Part shown: positions 1 to 9,019 of the stretch, piece by piece | How the letters are laid out: every line of letters begins with the position of its first letter | Position numbering within the stretch: position 1 is the first letter of the stretch | Assembly: GCA_937883755.1 (NCBI GenBank) | Contig: CAKZYA010000024.1 | Location: 114,618 to 178,617, forward strand | Reading direction: 5' to 3' | Source of the DNA: an uncultured Flammeovirgaceae bacterium | GTDB lineage: Bacteria > Bacteroidota > Bacteroidia > Cytophagales > Cyclobacteriaceae | Length of the DNA: 64,000 bases | Notes under the pieces: model-generated | What the model was told of the DNA's origin: nothing | The model's database searches: none | Seen by the model: the letters and a program-made list of their open reading frames with translations, nothing else | Made by a program: the position numbers and the translations under genes

Positions 1-1
1 A

Positions 2-682
2 AAGTACGATAGCGTGATCTTCCATCGGGTGATTGAAGACTTTATGATTCAGACGGGCGATCTAGCGACTCGTCCGGATGCCACTGAGGAAGATGCCGTA
101 GATTATACGATTGATGCTGAATTCGTGGATACCCTATTTCATAAAAAAGGAGCACTTGCGGCGGCTCGTCAGGGTGACCAGACTAATCCGAAGCGGGCAT
201 CTAGTGGTAGTCAGTTCTATATTGTGCAGGGAACTGTTTTATCGAAAGAAAAATTGACTATTGACATGCGAAAGCTTAATGATGGTGTAGGAGAGCTGCT
301 TCAACGAGATGATTATGATAGTGTACGGGAAGAGCTTTTGGGTTTGTATAACAGTCAACAGTTTGATGCTTATACCCAGAAGCTCATGTCGCTGAAGACC
401 GATGTAGAAGAGAAGTTAGGAATAAAAGTGGATAAGAGCTATGCTCCTGAACGATTGGAAGCTTATACTACCCGGGGGGGGACACCTCACTTAGACGACA
501 CTTACACTGTTTTTGGAGAAGTAATTGATGGGTTTGCAGTAATAGATTCTATAGCCGCTCAGCCTACTGGTGCAAAGACAATAGAAAAACCCAATCGGGA
601 CATTTATATGACAGTTGAGGTAAAAGAGGTATCAAAGAAAAAGATTACCCAGCAGTTTGGATACGAATTTCCGCTACAGTAA
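2..682 (+). CDS. Cyclophilin-type peptidyl-prolyl cis-trans isomerase, 5' end outside window
   Basis: Catalyses proline cis-trans isomerisation; in this group usually an exported folding helper. The reading frame is already open at base 2 and reads KYDSVIFHRVI, so the true start lies before the window. Cyclophilin core motifs are visible in order: FHRVI with the catalytic Arg, FMIQTGD, GSQFYIVQG, and near the C-terminus HLDDTYTVFGEVIDG. About 80 residues separate SQFYIVQG from HLDD; this insertion is charged and helical-looking and is larger than in minimal cyclophilins. A run of eight G occurs at about 474-481 inside the gene. The signal peptide, if any, cannot be seen. The family assignment is secure; the substrate is unknown. 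Confidence 0.92.
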   Translation, partial: KYDSVIFHRVIEDFMIQTGDLATRPDATEEDAVDYTIDAEFVDTLFHKKGALAAARQGDQTNPKRASSGSQFYIVQGTVLSKEKLTIDMRKLNDGVGELLQRDDYDSVREELLGLYNSQQFDAYTQKLMSLKTDVEEKLGIKVDKSYAPERLEAYTTRGGTPHLDDTYTVFGEVIDGFAVIDSIAAQPTGAKTIEKPNRDIYMTVEVKEVSKKKITQQFGYEFPLQ

Positions 683-694
683 TGTTATCTATTA

Positions 695-1639
695 GTGAGT
701 CTATCAAAAAAGCGAAATAAGAGGGATATAATTAAAGTATTGTTAACTGGAGGTAACGGTTTATTAGGGCAAAAGCTTATCCCTCTTCTATTATCCGATG
801 ATACTATCTATCCGGTAATTACTTCTCGAGGAGCAGCTCGTTTTGATCAACCTTATCAGGATTTCCAATATTTTGATCTGGACATTACTAAGCGAGAGCA
901 TGTGTTTAATATCGTCCACTTAGTTCAACCTGATATAATTATTCATACCGCAGCCATGACTAATGTGGATTACTGCGAGCAGCATCAGAATGAATGTTGG
1001 GAAGTAAATGTACAGAGTGTAGCACATTTACTACATGCAGCGGAAGCTTACAACAGCTTCTTTATACATCTTTCTACCGACTTCATTTTCGCTGGGGGCA
1101 AACGGTACCTGACCGAAGAAGATACCCCTCGACCGATAAATTTCTACGGACAATCTAAACTTCAGGCAGAAGCGTTAGTACAGCAAAGCCGGGTGAAGCA
1201 TGCTATTCTGCGCACAGCCCTTGTGTATGGCTTAGTTCTTGGCATGAGTCGTTCTAATATCGTATTATGGGTAAAAAGCAGCCTGGAAGCCCAGAGACCC
1301 ATTCGGGTAGTGGACGACCAGTACCGTACACCCACTCTGGCCGAAGATTTAGCAATAGGATGCTATCTAGTAGCTAAACAGCGAGCAGAGGGAGTGTATA
1401 ATATTTCAGGGGGCGAAGTATTAACTCCCTACCAGATAGCACTAGAAGTTGCCAACGTATTTCAACTAGACAGTTCTCTTATTTCTCGCACAGATGCTTC
1501 TGAGTTTAGTCAACCTGCCCAGCGTCCACCTGAGACCGGATTGATCATCGATAAAGCAAGATCTAGTCTAGGGTTCGAACCTCACACATTTCGGGAAGGA
1601 CTAGTTGCATTACAAGAGCAACTTTCAGTAGTATCCTGA
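695..1639 (+). CDS. RmlD-like SDR (dTDP-4-dehydrorhamnose reductase family)
   Basis: NAD(P)-dependent sugar-nucleotide reductase or epimerase of the extended SDR family. The N-terminus has the Rossmann motif GGNGLLGQ; further on are HLSTDFIF (position of the catalytic Ser/Thr) and YGQSKLQAE (YxxxK). The length of 314 residues is slightly over the usual 280-300. The chosen start is GTG, 12 bp after the cyclophilin stop; the ATG overlapping that stop is in another frame and is closed quickly. In context, a glycosyltransferase lies convergent just downstream, which fits surface polysaccharide work, but no rmlA, rmlB or rmlC is nearby, so true dTDP-rhamnose synthesis is not shown. Methionine adenosyltransferase beta-like proteins share this fold. 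Confidence 0.82.
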   Translation: MSLSKKRNKRDIIKVLLTGGNGLLGQKLIPLLLSDDTIYPVITSRGAARFDQPYQDFQYFDLDITKREHVFNIVHLVQPDIIIHTAAMTNVDYCEQHQNECWEVNVQSVAHLLHAAEAYNSFFIHLSTDFIFAGGKRYLTEEDTPRPINFYGQSKLQAEALVQQSRVKHAILRTALVYGLVLGMSRSNIVLWVKSSLEAQRPIRVVDDQYRTPTLAEDLAIGCYLVAKQRAEGVYNISGGEVLTPYQIALEVANVFQLDSSLISRTDASEFSQPAQRPPETGLIIDKARSSLGFEPHTFREGLVALQEQLSVVS

Positions 1640-1681
1640 GATACTGGGTATATTTATCTTCTAGTGAGAATTTCTTTTAAA

Positions 1682-2716
1682 TTAAGCAATACGTTGTAGT
1701 GACTTCTCAGTCATAATATGATACAATTTTTGCTTAATAGTATCACCGCCCAAATCGTAGTTGTACTGTTGATTAGCGGCTATCCCCATCTCTACAATCT
1801 TATCTTCATCTTGGTCGAGATACCGTATGATACTGGGAATCTCCTCTGAGGCATCGTTATAGAACAGCCCCGAGTGCCCTTCTTCTAAGTATTCGTGGGT
1901 GATTCGCATGTGGGGAGCAAGCACTGCTTTTCCTTGTTTCATATAACTTAGCATTACCATTTGTCCAGATGCGCCAGTTTCCTCTTTCAGCGGTAGAATA
2001 CAAGCTCGGGCATTCTTTACTAAGTGATTAAATTGCTTCTTTGGTATATCGCGTAGTACCTCTACATTGGGAGGTAGTTCTACATCTAAATCTTTATTTA
2101 AGTGAGAACCTACAATAACTAACTTTTGATCGAGTTTGCGGAATGCTCTTATCAAAGAACTGTAGTCCCGATTAGTAAATCCACCTGCAAAATAATATGA
2201 ACCTAATTGATCTTTTATCTCACTCTCGGTAATATCAGCCGAAGAAAAATCACCGTAAGGCAATACGATCAATTTATGATTAGGGAGATTAAGATGTTCG
2301 CGGTAGATGGGGCGATCAGCTTCAGAGTTAATAATGTAGTACTCTTGGTTAATAGCAGTCCAAGCCATAATCTGCTTTAGTAAAGGAAAAAGGTGATGGT
2401 TATGGATAAAAAAGCCTAACCAGAAGAACTGCTGGCAGCGAATAATCTTTAGTTTTATAAGTAGTTTGAGAAAGAGAGAAGACCAGCCCATACTAACAAT
2501 AGTATGAGTGTCTTGAATTTGGCGCAGGTTCTGAAGTAAAAAGACAATAAAGGAGAAAGACTCAAGTATAGTAAACTTTTTGCTTACTAGCCTCTTTTTC
2601 TTCTTGTCAACTTTCACTAGTTCTTTAAAACCTAATTCTTCTTTAAGAAAATTTGTGTGAGGGGGATACATCCCTTTGTCTAAGCGAATGACGTAACTTT
2701 CCATAGCATACTTCAA
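1682..2716 (-). CDS. Glycosyltransferase, GT4-like
   Basis: Probable cytoplasmic or membrane-associated glycosyltransferase of GT-B fold. The C-terminal half shows the retaining-GT pattern: a strand-loop KLIVVGSHL, then PPNVEVLRDIPKKQF, then ACILPLKEETGASGQMVM, where the E and the following Gly-rich stretch sit in the nucleotide-sugar site of GT4 enzymes, then HSGLFYND. The N-terminal half is less typical and has an aromatic, hydrophobic stretch (QQFFWLGFFIHNHH) that could bind membrane. It is convergent with the RmlD-like gene (42 bp between stops) and is followed upstream by a long AT-rich spacer. The acceptor and donor sugars cannot be read from the sequence. Confidence 0.8.
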   Translation of the reverse strand: MKYAMESYVIRLDKGMYPPHTNFLKEELGFKELVKVDKKKKRLVSKKFTILESFSFIVFLLQNLRQIQDTHTIVSMGWSSLFLKLLIKLKIIRCQQFFWLGFFIHNHHLFPLLKQIMAWTAINQEYYIINSEADRPIYREHLNLPNHKLIVLPYGDFSSADITESEIKDQLGSYYFAGGFTNRDYSSLIRAFRKLDQKLVIVGSHLNKDLDVELPPNVEVLRDIPKKQFNHLVKNARACILPLKEETGASGQMVMLSYMKQGKAVLAPHMRITHEYLEEGHSGLFYNDASEEIPSIIRYLDQDEDKIVEMGIAANQQYNYDLGGDTIKQKLYHIMTEKSLQRIA

Positions 2717-3274
2717 TTAAAAGGTTGATAGTTATTCTTCATTTTTATTGAAAAGATTACTGGTTAGAACAGACTTCTTATCTGTTCCTACCGTAGTTGA
2801 TCATTTTTAATTGATACAAAAGCATTACGAGATATATTATCTCAGAATGCTAGTTAAAGTGTACGTCTCATTAGTTATGTCTCTTCACTCAAATGCTAAC
2901 TGTGCGAGGTACTTTGAAGAGATAAGGTAGTAGGTTGACAATTTTTCTACCCATGTTTGGGTAGGAGGTATAAAAAGTAAACTATATTATATTTAGTTAA
3001 CTATTTATAATCTTAAATAATAGTAAAATTAAATATTTTATTAGAATAAATCTAAAATAGAAAATCAAAATGTAATATCCAAGTAATATATTAAATTATT
3101 TTTGTTTTATTTTTTCGTCGTTTATTAGTATCAACTAGTAAGGAAAAGTCACCTGCCTGTAGCAAAAAAATTAGAAAGGATAAGCTAATTAGCTGATTAA
3201 AACAGTAGGACCTACTGAAAATACTTGAGAATGCGTATATTTCCGCTTTGTTTTTACCAAAATCAAAGAATCCC
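2717..3274. other. AT-rich divergent spacer with two hairpins
   Basis: No coding region is convincing in this stretch between the divergent glycosyltransferase and symporter genes. Two perfect or near-perfect hairpins are visible: 2821-2851 (6 bp + 6 bp arms around a 2x2 internal loop and a 3-nt loop) and 2947-2964 (7-bp stem CTACCCA/TGGGTAG with a 4-nt loop). Neither is followed by a U tract on either strand, so they do not look like simple terminators. A short minus-strand frame at 3091-3297 overlaps the symporter start and has no recognisable features; it is not called. Confidence 0.5.
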
Positions 3275-4798
3275 ATGCGGAAATTTCTACTACTCACCAG
3301 TACCTTTTTATTAACTCAATTATCTTCTTTCGGGCAGGTAGCAGAAGAACAAAGTATTGATGAGACAATTGATTCTCTTTTTACTCCATTAGCAGATATT
3401 ATTGAGGCTATCATCTTCTTTCCGCTATTCTCTATCAATGAAATAGATGTTCCTTTCATTGTCGTCTGGCTAATCACAGCTGCTATTGTATTTACGGTTT
3501 ACTTAAATTTTATCAATTTCCGAGGCTTCAAGCATGCTATCAATATTGTCAAAGGAAAATATACTCATGAAGGAGATCCTGGGGAGGTTACTCATTTTCA
3601 GGCCTTAACTACAGCTCTTTCTGGTACAGTAGGCTTAGGAAATATCGGTGGTGTTGCTATTGCTATTTCGGTAGGAGGCCCTGGTGCTACCTTTTGGATG
3701 GTCATTTTTGGCTTATTTGGAATGACTGCCAAATTCGTGGAATGCGCCTTAGCAGTGAAGTTTCGGGATGTTCATGCGGATGGTACAGTTTCGGGTGGAC
3801 CTATGTACTATCTTAAAAGAGGATTTAGTAATCAAGGCTGGGGGCGAGTAGGAATTTTCCTGGCTAGTCTTTTTTCATTTATGGCTATTCTGGCTTCTTT
3901 CGGTGGGGGAAATATGTATCAGGTTAATCAGGCAGCTCAGCAATTTGTTAATATCTCGGGTGGTGAAGATTCATTTTTTGGACAAAATACTTGGGTATTT
4001 GGGGTCATCTTTTCCATACTGGTAGCGGTGGTTATTATTGGTGGAATTAAAAGTATTGCTAACGTTACTGAGAAGATTGTACCTTTTATGTGTGGTCTGT
4101 ATGTTCTGGCAGCTATGTTTGTTATTGTTACCAATATAGGGCAGGTACCCGAAGCTTTCTTAGCAATTTTTGATGGAGCTATTAATGGAAAAGCAGCGAC
4201 AGGTGGTCTTGTTGGTACACTCGTTCAGGGTTTAAGACGGGCTACTTTTTCGAATGAAGCTGGAGTAGGTTCGGCTGCCATTGCTCACTCAGCAGTAAAA
4301 ACTAGTGAACCAGTTACTGAAGGGTTTGTGGCATCACTGGAGCCATTCGTTGATACTGTGATTGTTTGTACGATGACAGCTTTGGTTATCGTAATCTCGG
4401 GAGCTTATAAAGATGAAACAATACCCGATGGTATTGATTTAACGTCCACTGCTTTTGCCACTGTCATAGAGTGGTTTCCGTACTTACTTGCAGTAGCAGT
4501 CATATTATTTGCCTTTTCTACACTAGTTTCCTGGTCATACTACGGCTTAAAAGCCTGGACTTATTTGCTAGGAGATAGTCAAGCAGCAGTTTTTAGTTAT
4601 AAGCTGATTTTTTGCCTATTGGTGGTTGTAGGTGCTTCGGCTAGTTTGGGTAGTGTGATTGCTTTTTCTGATGCGGTACTGCTTGGTATGTCATTACCTA
4701 ACCTCATCGGTTGTTACTTCTTGGTTCCGTTAGTCAAGAAGGATATGCAATCTTTTTTAAGGCGAGTAGAGCAGGATAAAATCGAAGTATACAAATAA
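3275..4798 (+). CDS. Sodium:alanine (amino acid carrier) symporter, AGCS family
   Basis: Inner-membrane Na+-coupled symporter for alanine or glycine. The AGCS signature TALSGTVGLGNIGGVA is present at about residues 110-125, followed by GGPGATFWM and GGPMYYL, and later RATFSNEAGVGSAAIAHSA, all typical of the family. About 10-11 hydrophobic segments are apparent. The ATG at 3275 is preferred to the upstream TTG because it gives a clean N-terminal signal-like segment (MRKFLLLTSTFLLTQ). An N-terminal cleavable-looking leader plus an extra acidic stretch before the first transporter helix is common in Bacteroidota members. It stands alone and is convergent with the WG-repeat gene (15 bp apart). 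The exact substrate is inferred from family only. Confidence 0.93.
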   Translation: MRKFLLLTSTFLLTQLSSFGQVAEEQSIDETIDSLFTPLADIIEAIIFFPLFSINEIDVPFIVVWLITAAIVFTVYLNFINFRGFKHAINIVKGKYTHEGDPGEVTHFQALTTALSGTVGLGNIGGVAIAISVGGPGATFWMVIFGLFGMTAKFVECALAVKFRDVHADGTVSGGPMYYLKRGFSNQGWGRVGIFLASLFSFMAILASFGGGNMYQVNQAAQQFVNISGGEDSFFGQNTWVFGVIFSILVAVVIIGGIKSIANVTEKIVPFMCGLYVLAAMFVIVTNIGQVPEAFLAIFDGAINGKAATGGLVGTLVQGLRRATFSNEAGVGSAAIAHSAVKTSEPVTEGFVASLEPFVDTVIVCTMTALVIVISGAYKDETIPDGIDLTSTAFATVIEWFPYLLAVAVILFAFSTLVSWSYYGLKAWTYLLGDSQAAVFSYKLIFCLLVVVGASASLGSVIAFSDAVLLGMSLPNLIGCYFLVPLVKKDMQSFLRRVEQDKIEVYK

Positions 4799-4813
4799 TC
4801 GCGAATCGTACCT

Positions 4814-7669
4814 TTATTCATCACAATAAAGTTGATCATAAGCATCGGGATCATATGCCTGCCGAAAGATAATCTCTCCCTGAGTATCCAGGTAGATAAG
4901 AATATGCAACTTAGCTTCTGATACATATTTCTCAGTTAGATAGAGAGACTCTTGGGTTTGAGGATGGGCTATGAGACGAATATCATCAAAAGTAGGCTTC
5001 AGTACCTCTCCCCGTTGGTTACTCAGTATGCCATAATCACTATTTTTATAAATCTTCAGTAGCTTCTCAGCGTTTGTGGTAGGTAGTTCAGAGAATTCAA
5101 TGATGTCGGCATACTGAATAGCCTCCTCATCAAATGGTAATCGGCGTTTTGAGGCTTTTTCCAATGCGTAGATATGCCAAAGATTATTGTACTTGACTAA
5201 GGCTGCCTGTGCGTTCCAGTAACGAACAGCCTGAAACTCAAAGGGAAGCAAAAGTTGTTCTTTAGCATCAATAATTCCAAACTTGCCGTTCTTTTTAGCA
5301 ATGTACGTTGGAACAGGCACTGAATCCTGAAGCACTACTGAATAGTATCGTAGTAAGCCCTCGTAAGCCGGCTCAATGATAGTACCGGTTTGGGGATGAT
5401 ATGTACCAAACTTTTTCCGGTCGAATATGCTAATCAATCCATCAGACTGGTAGCTGCCGATTCGTTCGTAACGAACGGGTACGATTTCGTTACCATATTG
5501 GTCAATAATGCCCTGTTTATTCTTTTTTTCTAAAGCATATAATCCTTCGGGGTAAGCAGATACCCTATCAACATCAGCAAATAACACGGTATCTCCGGTT
5601 TGGGTAAGCAGTAAATCAGGCTGTCCAGGTTGATCAATCAGAATAGATTCTTCTACTGAACTAAGAATAGAAGTATTAGCAGCATGAAGTCGAAAGGTAA
5701 CTTCTTCATCGGTTGTCGAGCTAGTTGGCAGGAACATTGGGGACTGACCAGCGATGAGTAGTCTTACGCTATCTGTTGAGTTGCTTCCCTTGGAAAAGGT
5801 AAGAGCAAAATGCTCACTCACTATTTTAACCGAGTCATAGGTTTTAGAAGAAAAGCTTAAAGAATCTTTGTCATATAAGTAATACTTTTGCTCTTGCTTC
5901 AGAGTTAACCATTGGTCATTGTAGTAGGCCTGAGAAAATGAGGAAGGTAAAGTAGAGATAGTACGAGGAGCCAATGAATAGTGGAAAACCTGTTCAGTAA
6001 TTAGGCTATCGTTCTGCACCCGTTGTTTTTCTTCGTTGGTTCTCAGTAAAAAAACATCCTCATCGGTTAACAGTATACGATGAAGGATGGTATGCTTTTT
6101 CAAGGGAACTACCTGAGTTAGTGTAGTGTCTAGTACGGTTTCATATTCTTCGGTATAAGCCAGTAAAAAATCTTCATCCAAAAGCGTAACATCTTCGTAC
6201 AGGAACTCAGCTTGAAAGTTTGGATTGGCTACCTGTCCGGTCAGAATATCCCGATTGGTAACGGCTAACTTACCATCTCCTTCTAATACGATAAATTGAT
6301 TATATTCCGAAATATCATCGTAATTGGGAGGCAAAAGTGTGGTACCTGTAAAGCTTTTCAGTCCCCACTGACCAGCTACTTGGTACTTAATAAATTGATA
6401 CGGCAGGTTTGTGCTGGGCAATAACTCTACGTTAGTTACATTCTCTTGAGGCGAAATTACTGCTTGCCCTGAGATATGAAGTAATGTACCTGAATTACCT
6501 AATGAAATCCAAATTAGCCCACCTCCCAATTCTCGAACTTCCTCCAGTTTGGCATTTTCTATTTCAAACGAGTGAATTGTATCGCCATTCTTATTGAGCA
6601 TGTAGACGATCTTTTCGGTTACGCCGAATAGTTGGGCAGACGGTACGCCGTGACATAGATACTCAGGCAATATTGAAGTAAAGCGTGGGGTAATTGCAGT
6701 TGCTCCTGATGTGTTAATGAAACCAAATTCTTTATCCCAATAAGGAAGGAGAAACTCAGAAGCTACTGACTGAGCCTCTTTTAACGAGTCCAAAAGGGGA
6801 AGATCAGAAAAAGTAATAAAGAAAGAATCAGCCGGATGAGATGCCTGATACAAATGATACAACCAGTTAACAGCTTTGTGAATAAGAGGACTGTTGGGAA
6901 AGTCACGAGCGAAAGCAGCGTAACTCGCTAAATGATTAGAAGCAGTGGTGATAGAGAAAATCGCCTGCTCGGCCTGGAAGCGATAAGGCGACTGTGGGAA
7001 AGCATCCAAAAACTGATAGTAACTCGTTAGGTTTCCTGTTTTGGTTTGTGCCTGAAATACCAGGGTATTAAATCGCTCTTCAGCTTGGGAAAACTGCTCA
7101 GCTTCGGGGTAGGTATCCATAAATTCCCGGTAAGCCTGGTAAGTATCCATTTGTCGGGCAGCACCAAAAGCTAGCTGGTTTCTAAGTCGCACTGCTTCTT
7201 CCCGATGGGGAGCATCGGAATGGCGATCTAAAAAGGTTTGGTAAGCCCTGACTGTAGAGTCTGCTTGCGCCTCCCCAAAAGCTAGACTATCCAGACGTCT
7301 CTTTTGTGAGAGTAGAATAGTACTGTCTAAAGGAACGGTTTTGGCTAATTTGAGCTTCTCTTTTTCTGAGATCTTATTGAAATCTTGGGTAGCTGACAGA
7401 ATGAAATGATAAGCAGTATCTACTTTGTAATGTACGTAAGCTGAGTCAGAATAAAGTAGAGAATACAGATAGTAAGTATCGGCGTGTAGACTATCTTTAG
7501 GACTAGTCAGTTTCTTGTTCAGCGCAACATCGGCTTTCTCCCACTTCTGATCTTGTATCGCCTTGAGGGTAGTTCGTGGACTTTGGCATCCGATGGTAAC
7601 TAATAGTAAGGCAGCTATTGCCTGGAGATGTACTCTGGTGAAGGATGAAAAGAGTCGATTTAGATACAT
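4814..7669 (-). CDS. Large WG-repeat lipoprotein with N-terminal TPR-like helices
   Basis: Function unknown. The first ATG of the frame (7714) would put 15 extra residues before a lipoprotein signal; the ATG at 7669 gives MYLNRLFSS, a hydrophobic core and the lipobox-like LLVTIGC, so that start is chosen (951 residues). Residues about 90-280 contain repeated helical pairs with spaced FLD/FMD...P motifs resembling the TPR-like arrays of outer-membrane assembly lipoproteins. The C-terminal two thirds holds degenerate WG repeats, for example KFGIIDAKEQLLLPFEF, KQGIIDQYGNEIVPVRYE and QWGLKSFTGTTLLPPNYDDI, which form beta structures. It is monocistronic. Role in the envelope is inference; no catalytic motif was seen. 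Confidence 0.8.
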   Translation of the reverse strand: MYLNRLFSSFTRVHLQAIAALLLVTIGCQSPRTTLKAIQDQKWEKADVALNKKLTSPKDSLHADTYYLYSLLYSDSAYVHYKVDTAYHFILSATQDFNKISEKEKLKLAKTVPLDSTILLSQKRRLDSLAFGEAQADSTVRAYQTFLDRHSDAPHREEAVRLRNQLAFGAARQMDTYQAYREFMDTYPEAEQFSQAEERFNTLVFQAQTKTGNLTSYYQFLDAFPQSPYRFQAEQAIFSITTASNHLASYAAFARDFPNSPLIHKAVNWLYHLYQASHPADSFFITFSDLPLLDSLKEAQSVASEFLLPYWDKEFGFINTSGATAITPRFTSILPEYLCHGVPSAQLFGVTEKIVYMLNKNGDTIHSFEIENAKLEEVRELGGGLIWISLGNSGTLLHISGQAVISPQENVTNVELLPSTNLPYQFIKYQVAGQWGLKSFTGTTLLPPNYDDISEYNQFIVLEGDGKLAVTNRDILTGQVANPNFQAEFLYEDVTLLDEDFLLAYTEEYETVLDTTLTQVVPLKKHTILHRILLTDEDVFLLRTNEEKQRVQNDSLITEQVFHYSLAPRTISTLPSSFSQAYYNDQWLTLKQEQKYYLYDKDSLSFSSKTYDSVKIVSEHFALTFSKGSNSTDSVRLLIAGQSPMFLPTSSTTDEEVTFRLHAANTSILSSVEESILIDQPGQPDLLLTQTGDTVLFADVDRVSAYPEGLYALEKKNKQGIIDQYGNEIVPVRYERIGSYQSDGLISIFDRKKFGTYHPQTGTIIEPAYEGLLRYYSVVLQDSVPVPTYIAKKNGKFGIIDAKEQLLLPFEFQAVRYWNAQAALVKYNNLWHIYALEKASKRRLPFDEEAIQYADIIEFSELPTTNAEKLLKIYKNSDYGILSNQRGEVLKPTFDDIRLIAHPQTQESLYLTEKYVSEAKLHILIYLDTQGEIIFRQAYDPDAYDQLYCDE

Positions 7670-8233
7670 AGCCAATAGACCATAATGGACAAAGATAGTG
7701 CTAAAGTGGATCATCTAAGCAAGTAGCATATTTTGAGTACTTTATTCTTGGGCATTTATTGAGAATAAAAACGATTATAATTTAGGGAGTAGACGAAAAA
7801 TCTTAAAAAGATACTAAGCGATTTTCTGCAACTTGATACAACAAATATCATCATTATCTTAAAATATACAGTCATAATGCTAATTACCCTTAAAATTATT
7901 ACCTAAATTATAGTTACTATTGCTGCAGTGGCAAGTGACACCCTAAATATTAGCACCTTAATTGTTGAGATAACCCAAGGGAGCGAACAGTCTTACAGAA
8001 CGCTGGTAAACCACTATTCCCCAAAGTGAAGTTAACGTAAATGAACTGCAAGGTCAGAACAACAGATACTAGTTTACTAGGATTCATAATATGGCAAAAA
8101 AGGTTTTCATCTGAGAGCTTTTTTAGGTTACTCAAAGCAGTTATATAAAGTAGCTGAAGAAATCCAGACTTGAAGGAGGTGTGGGGAATAACTTGATAAT
8201 TAACTACAAATTACGTATCGTTACTATAAATAG
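7670..8233. other. Divergent spacer upstream of the ECF sigma gene
   Basis: This AT-rich stretch separates the divergent WG-repeat lipoprotein and the sigma factor gene. A 61-codon minus-strand frame at 7950-8135 has no start signal, domain or composition that supports it. No match to the TAnnTTTG promoter box stands out directly upstream of the sigma gene. I see no RNA gene here. Confidence 0.4.
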
Positions 8234-8836
8234 ATGGCAACCTTGCCGGTGAATAATAACCATAGTAACGACCAAACTACCTGGTTGCAAATGCAGCAGG
8301 GACAAAGTTTGGCTCTTGAAGCTCTTTACGACAAGTACGTAAACGTGCTGTATAATTACGGTAAGGGGTTTACTTCTAGGTCAGAGATTGTTGAGGATGC
8401 TATCCAGGATTTAATTACCGAAATCTGGGTGAAGCGGGATCGATTGACAGTTCCTTGTTCGGTGAAAGGCTACTTGCTTAAATCGTTTCGTCAGAAGCTT
8501 CTGCGCTTGCTTACTCATGAAAAGCGATGGCAGTTTTCTGGCGACCATACCTCCTTTCTTATAGCCGATTCCCATTCTGCTACAATCCCAGAAGAATCGG
8601 AAGAGTGCACAGTGTTTAAGTCGAGACTTCAAAAGGCAATGAGTTGCCTTTCCTCAAAGCAGCAGGAGGCAATCACGCTAAGGTATACTGAGAATTTGAA
8701 CCATCAAGAGATTGCCGAAATTATGAGTATCAAACCCCAAACACTGTATAACTTGTTGCATACTGCAATACAAAAACTAAGTCGCTCTCTTAAACATAAG
8801 CCCTATCCTGTCTACTCCTATTTTTCTCTTTTATAA
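8234..8836 (+). CDS. ECF RNA polymerase sigma factor (FecI-like)
   Basis: Directs RNA polymerase to a small regulon, here almost certainly the SusC/SusD operon downstream. Region 2 is seen at about residues 20-90 (ALEALYDKYVNVLYNYG, then EDAIQDLITEIWVKRD) and region 4 at about 135-185 (CLSSKQQEAITLRY, then HQEIAEIMSIKPQTLYN, the helix-turn-helix). The length of 200 residues is normal for the Bacteroidota SusC-linked ECF group. The next gene is its FecR-type anti-sigma partner, 183 bp further on. Regulation is expected to follow the surface-signalling scheme in which the STN domain of the receptor contacts FecR. Confidence 0.93.
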   Translation: MATLPVNNNHSNDQTTWLQMQQGQSLALEALYDKYVNVLYNYGKGFTSRSEIVEDAIQDLITEIWVKRDRLTVPCSVKGYLLKSFRQKLLRLLTHEKRWQFSGDHTSFLIADSHSATIPEESEECTVFKSRLQKAMSCLSSKQQEAITLRYTENLNHQEIAEIMSIKPQTLYNLLHTAIQKLSRSLKHKPYPVYSYFSLL

Positions 8837-9019
8837 AAACTGGAAAAAACTATCTGGCTATTTATTGTCAAATTGTAATTATTTGCCAGGAGTATTTGCC
8901 AATATGATCAAAGTAGTGCCTGATTTATGATGAAGCTGTAAATCTTATAATTTTTTTCTCTCAAAGACAGTAGAATTCTAAGCAGTCTGCTTCTATGGAT
9001 AAAGTAGCTATACTTTCCT

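Noticed and set aside
1570..1590. GGTTCGAACC-like stretch resembling a tRNA T-loop
   Set aside because: It is inside the RmlD-like coding region, and no acceptor stem, D-arm or anticodon arm fits around it.
2947..2964. Hairpin considered as terminator for the glycosyltransferase or symporter
   Set aside because: It lies upstream of both genes and has no U tract in either direction.
3091..3297. 68-codon minus-strand frame overlapping the symporter start
   Set aside because: AT-rich, low-complexity product (ends in Lys/Arg-rich run) and overlaps a secure gene start.
7950..8135. 61-codon minus-strand frame upstream of the sigma gene
   Set aside because: Lies in an AT-rich promoter region, has no recognisable feature and no ribosome-binding or promoter signal.
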